Part shown: one piece after another, positions 1 to 6,801 of the stretch | Layout: each line of letters opens with the position of its first letter | Position numbering within the stretch: the first letter of the stretch is position 1 | Assembly: GCA_002453475.1 (NCBI GenBank) | Contig: DKGY01000109.1 | Location: forward strand, 27,687 to 37,682 | DNA: 9,996 bases | Source: Clostridium sp. UBA6758 | GTDB taxonomy: Bacteria > Bacillota > Clostridia > Clostridiales > Clostridiaceae | Direction of reading: 5' to 3' | Program-made: the position numbers and the translations under genes | The notes under the pieces: model-generated | Seen by the model: the letters and a program-made list of their open reading frames with translations, nothing else | What the model was told of the DNA's origin: nothing | The model's database searches: none

Positions 1-274
1 TAGTTTCATCCTTAATCACAGGTGAGATTTCCTTAATTACATTATCATAATATTGAGGCTTTATAGATAAAACCACCACCTGACTATTCATTGCTACTTC
101 TTTATTATTAGCAGTAATATTTATACCTAGTTCTTTATTTGTCTTTGATAATCCCGCAGCATATGCATCAGAAGCTATAATTTCCTTTGCACCAAGAATC
201 TTTGAAGAAATAATTCCTCCAATCATAGCCTTTGCCATATTTCCACAACCAATAAATCCTAACTTCATTTCCAT
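1..274 (-). CDS. proC: Pyrroline-5-carboxylate reductase ProC (N-terminal 91 residues, cut by window edge)
   Basis: Only the N-terminal part is visible; the gene continues past base 1. It starts with a beta strand and a dinucleotide-binding loop (LGFIGCGNMAKAMIGG, residues 5-20), the NAD(P)H-binding signature of P5C reductases. Further on, VVVLSIKPQ (about residues 68-76) is the usual family block. The family reduces 1-pyrroline-5-carboxylate to L-proline in the cytoplasm. I chose the ATG at 274 (MEMKLGF) rather than the in-frame ATG at 268 because an AAGGGG ribosome site at about 283-288 sits at a better distance from 274. It lies 167 bases downstream of hypD in the same direction with no clear U-tailed terminator between. 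The product of HypD is its substrate, so joint function in hydroxyproline use is a strong inference. Confidence 0.93.
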   Translation of the reverse strand, partial: MEMKLGFIGCGNMAKAMIGGIISSKILGAKEIIASDAYAAGLSKTNKELGINITANNKEVAMNSQVVVLSIKPQYYDNVIKEISPVIKDET

Positions 275-330
275 CTTAAAGACCCCTTTATTTCTATATT
301 TTATAATATACTCTTCCTTATATTTATTCA

Positions 331-364
331 GTGGAGTAACTTCTGCTTGCTAAATCATAGATTT
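331..364. repeat. Intergenic repeat, copy 1
   Basis: A 34-base unit starting GTGGAGTAACTTC and ending TAGATTT. It matches 402-435 at 30 of 34 positions, with starts 71 bases apart. It contains a short inverted repeat, AAATC-ATA-GATTT (352-364). Between the copies, TCCTTT-TTT-AAAGGA forms another small hairpin. It lies in the gap between hypD and proC and would be transcribed with them. The family is not identified from sequence alone. Confidence 0.6.
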
Positions 365-401
365 TCCTTTTTTAAAGGACACTCCGCCTCGTATTCACTC
401 G

Positions 402-435
402 GTGGAGTAACTTCCGCTAACTAAATCGTAGATTT
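402..435. repeat. Intergenic repeat, copy 2
   Basis: Second copy of the 34-base unit at 331-364. This copy carries the more complete palindrome: CTAAATC (421-427) and GATTTAG (431-437) around a 3-base loop. Just before it, ACTCCGCC (381-388) can pair with GGTGGAGT (401-408) with one wobble pair. There is no run of T after the hairpins in either direction, so this does not look like an ordinary intrinsic terminator for hypD. It begins only a few bases after the hypD stop codon. Confidence 0.6.
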
Positions 436-441
436 AGAGCG

Positions 442-2814
442 TCAGTTGAATCTCTGTTCTGTTCTGTTTATTATTTCATCTTGAAGTTCTTTGCTTAAAT
501 TTCTGAAGTGGTCACTGTAACCTGCAACCCTTACTATTAAATCCTTATAATCCTCAGGATGTTTTTGGGCTTCTATTAGAGTTTCTCTATCAATTACGTT
601 GAATTGAATATGATGTCCATCCATGTTAAAGTAGGCTCTTACTAAGTTGGCCATGTGGTCTAGTCCTTCTTCTCCTGCTACTACACTTGGAGTGAATTTT
701 TGGTTTAAAAGAGTTCCTCCAGTTCTTAGATGATCCATCTTAGAGGCTGATTTTATAACTGCTGTTGGTCCATTAGTATCTGCTCCCTTTTCAGGTGATA
801 TTCCTTCTGATACTGGTTTATGAGCAAGTCGCCCATTTGGACTAGCTATCATCACCTCTCCAAAGTAAACGTGGCAAGTTGTAGGTAGCATATTAATTCT
901 ATAGCATCCACCCTTAACATTTGGTCTGCCTGTGATGATTTTATTATAGGTATTAAATACTGATGTCATTATTTCATCAGCATAGTCATCATCATTGCCG
1001 TATTTTGGAGTTTTATTTCTAACTAAATTCGCAATTATCTCATTGTCTTCAAAGTTATTTTCTACTGCTTCTATCAATTTTTCCATGGTAAATTTCTTTT
1101 CATCATATACATTATATTTTATAGCAGCTAGAGAATCTGTAATTGTTCCTATTCCAACACCTTGAATATAGTTAGTATTATAACGAGCTCCTCCTTCATT
1201 ATAGTCTTTCCCTTTCTCTATACAATCATTAGTTATAATTGAAAGGAAAGGTACCGGCATATAATCTGCATATATTTTTTCAATGATATTACTTCCTTCT
1301 ATTTTTATATCTGCAAAATACTCTATTTGCTTTTTATAAGCTTCAAATAACTCTTCATAGGTTTTAAAATCCTTAGCATATCCAAGTTGTAGCCCTAGTT
1401 GTTTTCCACTTACCTTATCATATCCATTAAATAGAGTTAATTCCAATATCTTGGATAGGTTAAAATATCCAGTTAAAATATAGGATTCATTTCCAAAAGC
1501 ACCAGTTTCAACACATCCACTAGTACCACCTCTTCTTGCATCTTCTATGGATTTACCTGCATTAAGTAGTTCTTGTACAATGGCCTCTGTATTGTAAAAA
1601 GCAGGTTGACCCCAGCCCTCTCTAGATATTTCACAAGCTCTTTTTAAAAATTTCTTAGGTGTTTTCTTACTGATTTGTACATTTGAACTTGGCTGAAGTA
1701 ACTGCATTTCATCCATACAATCTAGGATTAAATAACTTACATCATTAACCCCATCTTGTCCTTCTGGCGTAATTCCACCAGTGTTTATGTTGACAAAATC
1801 AGTGTAAGTACCACTTTCCTTTAAGGTTACTCCAACCTTTGGAGGTGATGGTTGATTATTAAACTTAATCCATAGACATTCCAAAAGTTCCTTAGCCTCA
1901 TCTTCATTTAAAATTTCTTCCTCTATATCTCTCTCATAGAAAGTATTTAAGTGTTGATCAAGTCTGCCTGGACTGTAAGCATCCCAAGGGTTTAATTCTG
2001 TAGTTACTCCTAAATGAACAAACCAATACATCTGTATCGCCTGCCAGTAAGTCCTTGGAGCATGAGCTGGTACCACATCACAGTTTTCTGCAATTTGAAG
2101 TAGTTCTTTTTTTCTCTCCTCATCTATTTCTTTGCTAGCCAGTTCTCTGGCATATTTAGCATATCTCTCCCCTAGAATCATGATGGCGTCACAGCTAATA
2201 CTCATAGCATTTAATTGCTCTTTTTTAGAAAATGCTTCTCTATCATTTAGGAAGTCCAATTTATCTATAGCTTCTTTAATTTCAATTTTATAATCTAAGA
2301 ATCCTTTTTTATATATATTTTCAGAGCCTACTGTATGACCCGGACCTCTTTGTTCCATGAACTCAGTGAAAATCCCACTTTCATAGCAAGACTTCCATTT
2401 ATCACTCATAGCATTTATAATTTTATTTCTAATAGATCTTCTTTCCCAATAAGGAATAATTTCTTCCTCTTGAGTTTTTAAATCCTCTTCATTTACCCTA
2501 AAGCAAATTAATTCTCTATCATTCATTATGTGCATATCTTCAAGCGTGTGGCAGCAAAGCTCTGGAAAGGTTGGAGCTGCCTGCGGTCCATTTCCTTTTT
2601 CTCCAACTATAAGCTCTCCATCATTAATGCATAAAGCTTTGTTCTCCATAAAATGTTTAAATGCTAAAGCTCTCATTTCGGTAACTGATACAGAACCCTC
2701 ATACTTTTTATAGGCCTCCGTCATTAACGTCGCCCTCTCCATGTATATTTTGGGAACAGTATTTATACTTTGTGCCCTTAATTTTTTAATTCTTTCATTC
2801 ATACCTCTTTCCAT
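442..2814 (-). CDS. hypD: trans-4-hydroxy-L-proline dehydratase (glycyl radical enzyme HypD)
   Basis: A 790-residue glycyl radical enzyme, the usual length for HypD (about 789). It removes water from trans-4-hydroxy-L-proline to give (S)-1-pyrroline-5-carboxylate in the cytoplasm. The PFL-like barrel carries the thiyl-radical Cys434 and the base Glu436 in GGTSGCVETG (429-438). The radical Gly765 is in RVAGYSDHF (762-770). Other residues known from the C. difficile active site are at the same numbers: Phe152, His160, Asp278, Ser334, Phe340 and Thr645. This excludes pyruvate formate-lyase (which has a Cys-Cys pair) and argues against the choline, glycerol and propanediol lyases. The ATG at 2814 follows GGAGGT (2821-2826) at 6 bases and aligns with the known N-terminus; Met5 is a less likely alternative. 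The activase gene ends 60 bases upstream and proC follows, so the three form one pathway unit. Requires anaerobic conditions because the glycyl radical is cleaved by oxygen. Confidence 0.96.
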   Translation of the reverse strand: MERGMNERIKKLRAQSINTVPKIYMERATLMTEAYKKYEGSVSVTEMRALAFKHFMENKALCINDGELIVGEKGNGPQAAPTFPELCCHTLEDMHIMNDRELICFRVNEEDLKTQEEEIIPYWERRSIRNKIINAMSDKWKSCYESGIFTEFMEQRGPGHTVGSENIYKKGFLDYKIEIKEAIDKLDFLNDREAFSKKEQLNAMSISCDAIMILGERYAKYARELASKEIDEERKKELLQIAENCDVVPAHAPRTYWQAIQMYWFVHLGVTTELNPWDAYSPGRLDQHLNTFYERDIEEEILNEDEAKELLECLWIKFNNQPSPPKVGVTLKESGTYTDFVNINTGGITPEGQDGVNDVSYLILDCMDEMQLLQPSSNVQISKKTPKKFLKRACEISREGWGQPAFYNTEAIVQELLNAGKSIEDARRGGTSGCVETGAFGNESYILTGYFNLSKILELTLFNGYDKVSGKQLGLQLGYAKDFKTYEELFEAYKKQIEYFADIKIEGSNIIEKIYADYMPVPFLSIITNDCIEKGKDYNEGGARYNTNYIQGVGIGTITDSLAAIKYNVYDEKKFTMEKLIEAVENNFEDNEIIANLVRNKTPKYGNDDDYADEIMTSVFNTYNKIITGRPNVKGGCYRINMLPTTCHVYFGEVMIASPNGRLAHKPVSEGISPEKGADTNGPTAVIKSASKMDHLRTGGTLLNQKFTPSVVAGEEGLDHMANLVRAYFNMDGHHIQFNVIDRETLIEAQKHPEDYKDLIVRVAGYSDHFRNLSKELQDEIINRTEQRFN

Positions 2815-2874
2815 AAATTAACCTCCTATCTTTTAGCTAAATATTTAAAATTACCTTAAACATAAAAATCATTG

Positions 2875-3789
2875 TTATCCACCTATTTTTATATTTATAA
2901 ACCCAGCCTTTTCAAAGCTTTCCTTTATGGTCTTCATTCTTTTCTCACTCGGTGCTTCAAAGTTAACTCCTTCATATACCTTTTGAAGTCTCTCATATTT
3001 ACTCTTACCTGTATTATGATAAGGAAGTAAATTTATCTTTTGCACATTTATATTATTCTTTAAAAATTTTATAAATTCCTCTATAGATTCATCATCTGCA
3101 TTAACACCCTCCACCAAGGGTATTCTTATATTGATATTTGCTCCTGTTTCACTTAATTTTTTTAAATTATCAAGAATAACCTTATTAGGTTTTCCTATAT
3201 ACTTCATGTGCTTTTCATTATCCATAAGCTTTATATCATATAAAAAAGTATCCACATAATTAAGTACTCTTTTGTAATTTTCATAGGGTGCTTGCCCACA
3301 AGTATCAATGGCAATGTTATAACCCTTTTTCTTTAACTTTTTTAATAATTCTTCTATGTAATCCATGTTTTGAGTCATTATCTCTCCACCAGATAATGTA
3401 ATCCCTCCACTTGATTCCTCATAAAACATTCTATCCTTCTCTGCTTCCTTAATAAGCTGTGCTACTGTATACTCTTTTCCTACTATTTCACGAGCATTAT
3501 TTACGCAATAGTCAAGGCAATTCTTACAAAGATCACACTTATTTCTATCTGTAACAACATGATTTTCTTCCTTTGAGATTGCCCTTTGATGGCAAGTTTC
3601 TATACATATCATACACCCTGTACATTTTTCTTCATTGTACATAAGCTCTTCACTATAATTTTGACTTTCTGGGTTATGACACCATAAGCAAGAAAGGGGA
3701 CATCCCTTAAAAAATATAGTTGTACGAATTCCATCTCCATCATGGATAGAATACTTTTGAATATTAATAATTTTTGGTAAATTCAACAT
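2875..3789 (-). CDS. hypE: Glycyl radical enzyme activase for HypD (radical SAM, HypE)
   Basis: A 304-residue radical SAM activase that uses S-adenosylmethionine and a [4Fe-4S] cluster to place the glycyl radical on its partner enzyme. The radical SAM motif CxxxCxxC is Cys30, Cys34 and Cys37 (GCPLSCLWCHNPES). Two ferredoxin-like CxxCxxCxxxC motifs follow (Cys56/59/62/66 and Cys85/88/91/95). This 8-cysteine insert is typical of activases for non-PFL glycyl radical enzymes. The SAM-binding GGE motif is at 134-136 (SGGEIM), with Ile where many relatives have Pro. The ATG at 3789 follows GAGGTGA directly upstream (3791-3797). It is the first gene after the strong promoter at 3877-3905, and hypD begins 60 bases past its stop. 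The assignment to HypD rests on this adjacency. Confidence 0.93.
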   Translation of the reverse strand: MLNLPKIINIQKYSIHDGDGIRTTIFFKGCPLSCLWCHNPESQNYSEELMYNEEKCTGCMICIETCHQRAISKEENHVVTDRNKCDLCKNCLDYCVNNAREIVGKEYTVAQLIKEAEKDRMFYEESSGGITLSGGEIMTQNMDYIEELLKKLKKKGYNIAIDTCGQAPYENYKRVLNYVDTFLYDIKLMDNEKHMKYIGKPNKVILDNLKKLSETGANINIRIPLVEGVNADDESIEEFIKFLKNNINVQKINLLPYHNTGKSKYERLQKVYEGVNFEAPSEKRMKTIKESFEKAGFINIKIGG

Positions 3790-3832
3790 ATCACCTCAAC
3801 ATACACTTATAAATAAAATTCATATTGTTAAA

Positions 3833-3919
3833 ATATTTTCATTTATGTGAATTTATTTATTTATATTTTCACTTTAATTATAAAATTTGTTGTATATAAA
3901 GTCAAATATTATATTTTCA
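3833..3919 (-). promoter_or_regulatory. Repeated TGAAAATAT motifs around the hypE promoter (possible operators)
   Basis: The 9-mer ATATTTTCA on the plus strand (TGAAAATAT on the transcribed strand) occurs three times: 3833-3841, 3863-3871 and 3911-3919. One copy lies just upstream of the -35, one overlaps the expected start site and one is in the leader. The middle copy also overlaps an inverted repeat, GTGAA (3847-3851) and TTCAC (3868-3872). The placement fits a regulator-binding region, but in such AT-rich DNA chance repeats are common and no regulator is identified. Confidence 0.25.
3877..3905 (-). promoter_or_regulatory. Sigma-A promoter for hypE-hypD
   Basis: On the minus strand TTGACT (3900-3905) is followed after exactly 17 bases by TATAAT (3877-3882). 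Only the last base of the -35 differs from consensus. Transcription should start near 3870, giving a leader of about 80 bases before the hypE start codon. No terminator is seen from here to the left edge, so hypE, hypD and proC may share this promoter. Confidence 0.85.
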
Positions 3920-3977
3920 TAGATCTATTATAAATTTCAATTCTATATGTATAAGTATAATTTATATAATAAAAATA

Positions 3978-4005
3978 CTAGGTCTAACTTTTGGATTAGC
4001 ACTAG
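3978..4005. promoter_or_regulatory. Inverted repeat in the divergent hypE / orphan-gene region
   Basis: CTAGGTCTAA (3978-3987) and TTAGCACTAG (3996-4005) form an inverted repeat with 8 of 10 matching positions around an 8-base spacer. It lies about 73 bases upstream of the hypE -35 and about 94 bases upstream of the -35 of the plus-strand gene. It could serve as an operator for either promoter. A second small palindrome, ATCTTTT/AAAAGAT, is at 4033-4051. Nothing else is recognised in 3920-4098. Confidence 0.3.
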
Positions 4006-4098
4006 AACTTTTAAATTATTTATTCTTACTGTATCTTTTAATTAAAAAGATTACTGAAATATTATAAAACCTCACTCTCCCTCTAATTGTGTAAAAGT

Positions 4099-4127
4099 TT
4101 GCATTTATAAAGAATTCTATATATAAT
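4099..4127 (+). promoter_or_regulatory. Sigma-A promoter for the 136-residue orphan gene
   Basis: TTGCAT (4099-4104), a 17-base spacer and a perfect TATAAT (4122-4127). The expected start is near 4134, leaving a leader of about 63 bases before the ATG at 4198. It is divergent from the hypE promoter, with about 190 bases between the two -35 boxes. Confidence 0.7.
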
Positions 4128-4197
4128 ATTGTTTATAACTTATAATTTATTTGAATATTAATTATTATATACATATATGAATTTTGGAGGAATTTTA

Positions 4198-4608
4198 ATG
4201 TCAAAAGAAAAAAAGATTGAAAAAGCAAATGCAAAGGCAAGGAAAAGATTAGAAAATGCCATGAACAATATCTATGTAAAATTTACTTTGCTTAAAGAAG
4301 TTCATGAAACTGCTTATAAATTAAATCCTGAATATAAATACTTCTGGGATAAGCATCCTGAAAAAACTAAGCAAGATATACTAAAGAATCAAAAACCTAT
4401 GGATATGAAGCTAAACAAAGGTAGAATTCCAGAAATGCAATTCGGCTTTGGAACCTTAGGATTTGGTTATGGGATGAAGAGATTATTCTCTAGTGAAAGG
4501 TTATCTCCAGAAGAAAAAATAGAAATTTCTATAACTTGTGAAAAATTCACTAAAACTGTAAGAGCAGTTAATGAAACTCTTTGGAGAAAACCACCTAAAA
4601 CTATATAA
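4198..4608 (+). CDS. Uncharacterised small basic protein (136 residues)
   Basis: I do not recognise this protein. An upstream in-frame ATG exists at 4177, but the ribosome site GGAGG (4186-4190) lies inside that extension and is well spaced (7 bases) from the ATG at 4198, so translation from 4198 is preferred. The product begins with a Lys/Arg/Ala-rich, probably helical stretch (residues 1-20). It has aromatic residues around 37-50 (YKLNPEYKYFW), a Gly/Phe-rich segment, FGFGTLGFGYG (82-92), and a predicted helix around 103-121. There is no signal peptide or clear membrane segment, so a cytoplasmic location is expected. It has its own promoter and terminator and is the only plus-strand gene here. 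It separates the hydroxyproline cluster from the carrier gene and need not share their function. Confidence 0.8.
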   Translation: MSKEKKIEKANAKARKRLENAMNNIYVKFTLLKEVHETAYKLNPEYKYFWDKHPEKTKQDILKNQKPMDMKLNKGRIPEMQFGFGTLGFGYGMKRLFSSERLSPEEKIEISITCEKFTKTVRAVNETLWRKPPKTI

Positions 4609-4619
4609 TTAGTTAGATA

Positions 4620-4660
4620 AAAAGTGTGCAAAATCCTATGATTGTGCACACTTTTATTAT
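4620..4660 (+). terminator. Intrinsic terminator of the orphan gene, possibly bidirectional
   Basis: AAAAGTGTGCA (4620-4630) pairs perfectly with TGCACACTTTT (4645-4655), an 11-bp stem with a 14-base loop, followed by TTTATTAT-type sequence. It begins 12 bases after the stop codon at 4608. The opposite strand also has a T run (TTTTTATC) after the stem, so it may stop transcripts from both sides. Confidence 0.85.
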
Positions 4661-4676
4661 ATACAATTTATTTTTA

Positions 4677-4757
4677 TTATCTCAATTTCTTAACTACTTT
4701 TTGCGCCCCTTTACTATATAATATTTTTAAAAAGTCCTTCTGTATTTTATTTAACAT
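4677..4757 (-). CDS. Possible 26-residue cationic peptide ORF
   Basis: An ATG at 4757 opens 26 codons beginning MLNKIQKDFLKILY and ending VVKKLR. It contains seven Lys, one Arg and one Asp, with hydrophobic residues spaced as in an amphipathic helix. A GGGAAG sequence stands about 9 bases upstream, a mediocre ribosome site. It lies downstream of the carrier terminator and no promoter is evident. It could be a chance ORF, the tail of a decayed gene together with 4774-4860, or a real small peptide. Confidence 0.2.
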   Translation of the reverse strand: MLNKIQKDFLKILYSKGAQKVVKKLR

Positions 4758-4773
4758 AACTATTCACTTCCCA

Positions 4774-4860
4774 TTAAATAATATCCTGAATATTATTTAC
4801 ATCATCAAGAGTAAGTGCTCCAATTGGAATAATTGCAAATACTGCAAATAAAACACCCCA
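4774..4860 (-). pseudogene. Possible coding remnant with hydrophobic then acidic C-terminus
   Basis: Reading the minus strand from 4860 gives 28 codons to a TAA at 4774-4776. A hydrophobic run (VLFAVFAIIPIGALTL) is followed by DDVNNIQDII. There is no ATG, GTG or TTG start in this frame and a stop lies shortly upstream, so it cannot be an intact gene. It looks like the end of a membrane protein, but at this size chance is possible. A 10-bp perfect hairpin (4775-4784 with 4790-4799) overlaps its end. Confidence 0.2.
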
Positions 4861-4895
4861 TAGAATAGACTGTTAAATAGCCTATCCCACAGGGT
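4842..4895 (-). terminator. Intrinsic terminator of the YfcC-type carrier gene
   Basis: On the minus-strand RNA, 4895-4879 can pair with 4871-4855 to give a continuous 17-bp stem (several G-U pairs) with a 7-base loop, followed by GUUUUAUUU. The G-U pairs are allowed only in the minus-strand RNA, which agrees with its use by the carrier gene. A second hairpin, GACTTATA/TATAAGTC (4915-4939), lies between the stop codon and this terminator and lacks a T run. Confidence 0.8.
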
Positions 4896-4956
4896 ACATT
4901 TTATAATCCTTTAGGACTTATATGTTTTTATTATAAGTCTTTATATATTTCTAAAA

Positions 4957-6462
4957 TTAAAAATTTACTTGTATTAATAGCATTATTGCACTGAAAGCTG
5001 CTATATATCCCATTAGAGGCATGATGAATTTTAGCCACTTATCATAGGTTACATCAACCATTTCTAAGGTTGCCAGAATTAATCCTGTTGGTGTAATGAA
5101 GGAAATTAATCCTAATCCATATACATAAGCTGAAACTATAACGTCTCTTGAAAGTCCAACTGAATCTGCAAGAGGAGCCATAATTGGAATAGATAGAACC
5201 GCAAGTCCTGATGATGAAGGAATAAAGAATCCAAGTACTATGAATATTAATAGCATTAGAATTATAAATATATTCGGATTCATACCTACTATAGCATTAG
5301 AGAAGAAGTTAAGGATTGTATCAGAAATCATACCATTCTCTAATACAAGGTTTATACTTCTAGCAACACCTATAACTAGGGCAACACTCATTAAGTCAGC
5401 AGCTCCAGCTACGAATTGGTTTACGAAATCTTTTTCGCCAAGTCCTGATAAGAATCCAATGATTATACCAGATACTAAGAATAGAGCAGTCATTTCGCCG
5501 AACCACCAGCCCTTAACAGAAACTCCATAGATCATAACTACGAAAGTTAAAAGGAATATTAGTAATATAATTTTAAATCTTAAAGTTAACTCAGGAGCTT
5601 CTCCTTCACTAGCAAATTTAGCTTCTATTGCATCTTTATCTGCAAATGTTAAAGATTTAGTTGGATCTGCTTTAACTTTTTTAGCATATCTTAAGATATA
5701 TGCTATAGTAATTAAAGTACCAAGAACAAAAGCAATAATTCTGAAATTAAGTCCATTTGTAAAGCTTACTCCAGCAGCATTAGAACCTATAACTACTGAG
5801 AATGGATTAACTGTTGAGAACATACTTCCTATAGAAGATCCCATATATATTGATGCAATACATACCATAACGTCATAGTTTGCAACTAAAAATACGGGAA
5901 CCATTATCGGATACAAGGCTATAGTTTCCTCTGCCAGTCCGAAAGTAGTACCTCCAAGAGAAATCAAGAACGTAATAAATACTATTAATATGTATTCTTT
6001 TCCTTTAGTTAATCTTGAAAGACTTGCAATCCCTGCATTAAATGCACCAATGTGATTTAATACTCCAATAACTCCACCTATAATAAATACAAATAAAATT
6101 ATGTCTATAGTATCATATACTCCGTTAATAGGTGATAGAACTATTTCCAATATACCTTGTGGTTTTTGTTCAACTCTTTCATAACTACCTGGTATAGCTA
6201 TTGGTTTGTTGATACTACCATCTTCAAATTTAGAAATATCACCAGTAACCTTAAGTTCATCTAAAGTTCCTTGAGTACCAGGCATTTCTGTTACATCTCC
6301 ACTCGGAGCAGTAATCTCAAACTTAGCGCTATCCGCATTATAAGATAATTTTGAGTATGAACCAGCTGGTATCACATAAGTTAGTGCTGCTGCTAAAAGC
6401 AATACTATAATTAATACTGTGAATGCAGTTGGAAAGGATAATTTCCTTTTCTGCTTTGCCAT
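4957..6462 (-). CDS. YfcC-family carrier (DcuC / C4-dicarboxylate anaerobic carrier superfamily)
   Basis: A 501-residue polytopic membrane protein with about 12 hydrophobic segments. The first is at about residues 11-33, followed by a long hydrophilic stretch (about 35-105) that is usual in YfcC proteins. Family-like motifs are GGTTFGLAEET (170-180), SSSGLAV (416-422) and ITPTG (456-460), the latter two in re-entrant loops of such carriers. Members of the superfamily are ion-coupled carriers or exchangers for dicarboxylates, amino acids or peptides; the substrate cannot be read from sequence. The ATG at 6462 follows GGAGGG (6469-6474) at 6 bases. It lies near the hydroxyproline cluster, but an opposite-strand gene and two terminators intervene, so a role in proline or hydroxyproline transport is only a guess. 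It appears to be a single-gene transcript. Confidence 0.88.
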   Translation of the reverse strand: MAKQKRKLSFPTAFTVLIIVLLLAAALTYVIPAGSYSKLSYNADSAKFEITAPSGDVTEMPGTQGTLDELKVTGDISKFEDGSINKPIAIPGSYERVEQKPQGILEIVLSPINGVYDTIDIILFVFIIGGVIGVLNHIGAFNAGIASLSRLTKGKEYILIVFITFLISLGGTTFGLAEETIALYPIMVPVFLVANYDVMVCIASIYMGSSIGSMFSTVNPFSVVIGSNAAGVSFTNGLNFRIIAFVLGTLITIAYILRYAKKVKADPTKSLTFADKDAIEAKFASEGEAPELTLRFKIILLIFLLTFVVMIYGVSVKGWWFGEMTALFLVSGIIIGFLSGLGEKDFVNQFVAGAADLMSVALVIGVARSINLVLENGMISDTILNFFSNAIVGMNPNIFIILMLLIFIVLGFFIPSSSGLAVLSIPIMAPLADSVGLSRDVIVSAYVYGLGLISFITPTGLILATLEMVDVTYDKWLKFIMPLMGYIAAFSAIMLLIQVNF

Positions 6463-6594
6463 GTAAATCCCTCCAATAATTTAATATTAGTGTTGGCTAC
6501 ACATAGTAGCTTAAATTATTTATATCTAAAGAGATATTATGTTCTTTAATACCCCTCTTCTGATGCAATTAGTTTTTTAATGAACTAAATTCTT

Positions 6595-6607
6595 AGTAAT
6601 CATTACT
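6595..6607. promoter_or_regulatory. 13-bp palindrome upstream of the carrier gene
   Basis: AGTAAT-C-ATTACT is a perfect 6-1-6 palindrome about 135 bases upstream of the carrier start codon. The 6-1-6 form recalls Fur-type operators, but it differs from the Fur consensus at two positions per half, so the regulator is unknown. Confidence 0.25.
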
Positions 6608-6801
6608 TTACTTAATTACATCTACTTTAAGCATATAATTAACATATTATTCATAATTTCAGAAAGAATTTTCATTATTAATGTACTTTTAAATATGCAT
6701 GATTTTCTAAAAATAATGTCTAAAATTCATACTTTGTGTATAATTATCCTATGAAGTAAGAATTTTTATGCTTTTTTTTATATTCTAAGTCTTCATATAC
6801 T

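Noticed and set aside
2528..2713. Plus-strand ORF of 61 codons
   Set aside because: It lies wholly inside hypD on the opposite strand, has no ribosome site and its product resembles nothing; a shadow of hypD.
442..2814. Annotation of this enzyme as pyruvate formate-lyase, choline TMA-lyase or glycerol dehydratase
   Set aside because: There is no Cys-Cys pair as in pyruvate formate-lyase, and the active-site residue set and length match hydroxyproline dehydratase at identical numbering.
4467..4649. Minus-strand ORF of 60 codons
   Set aside because: It overlaps the orphan gene and its terminator stem on the opposite strand, with no ribosome site.
4642..4851. Plus-strand ORF of 69 codons
   Set aside because: It starts inside a terminator hairpin and consists of Ile/Tyr/Phe/Asn codons typical of random AT-rich DNA; no ribosome site.
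5240..5530. Plus-strand ORF of 96 codons
   Set aside because: Antisense to the well-supported carrier gene, with no initiation signal.
6621..6680. Possible 17-residue leader peptide (MKILSEIMNNM...) upstream of the carrier
   Set aside because: No Shine-Dalgarno sequence precedes it, and it lacks the runs of one amino acid codon that mark attenuation peptides.
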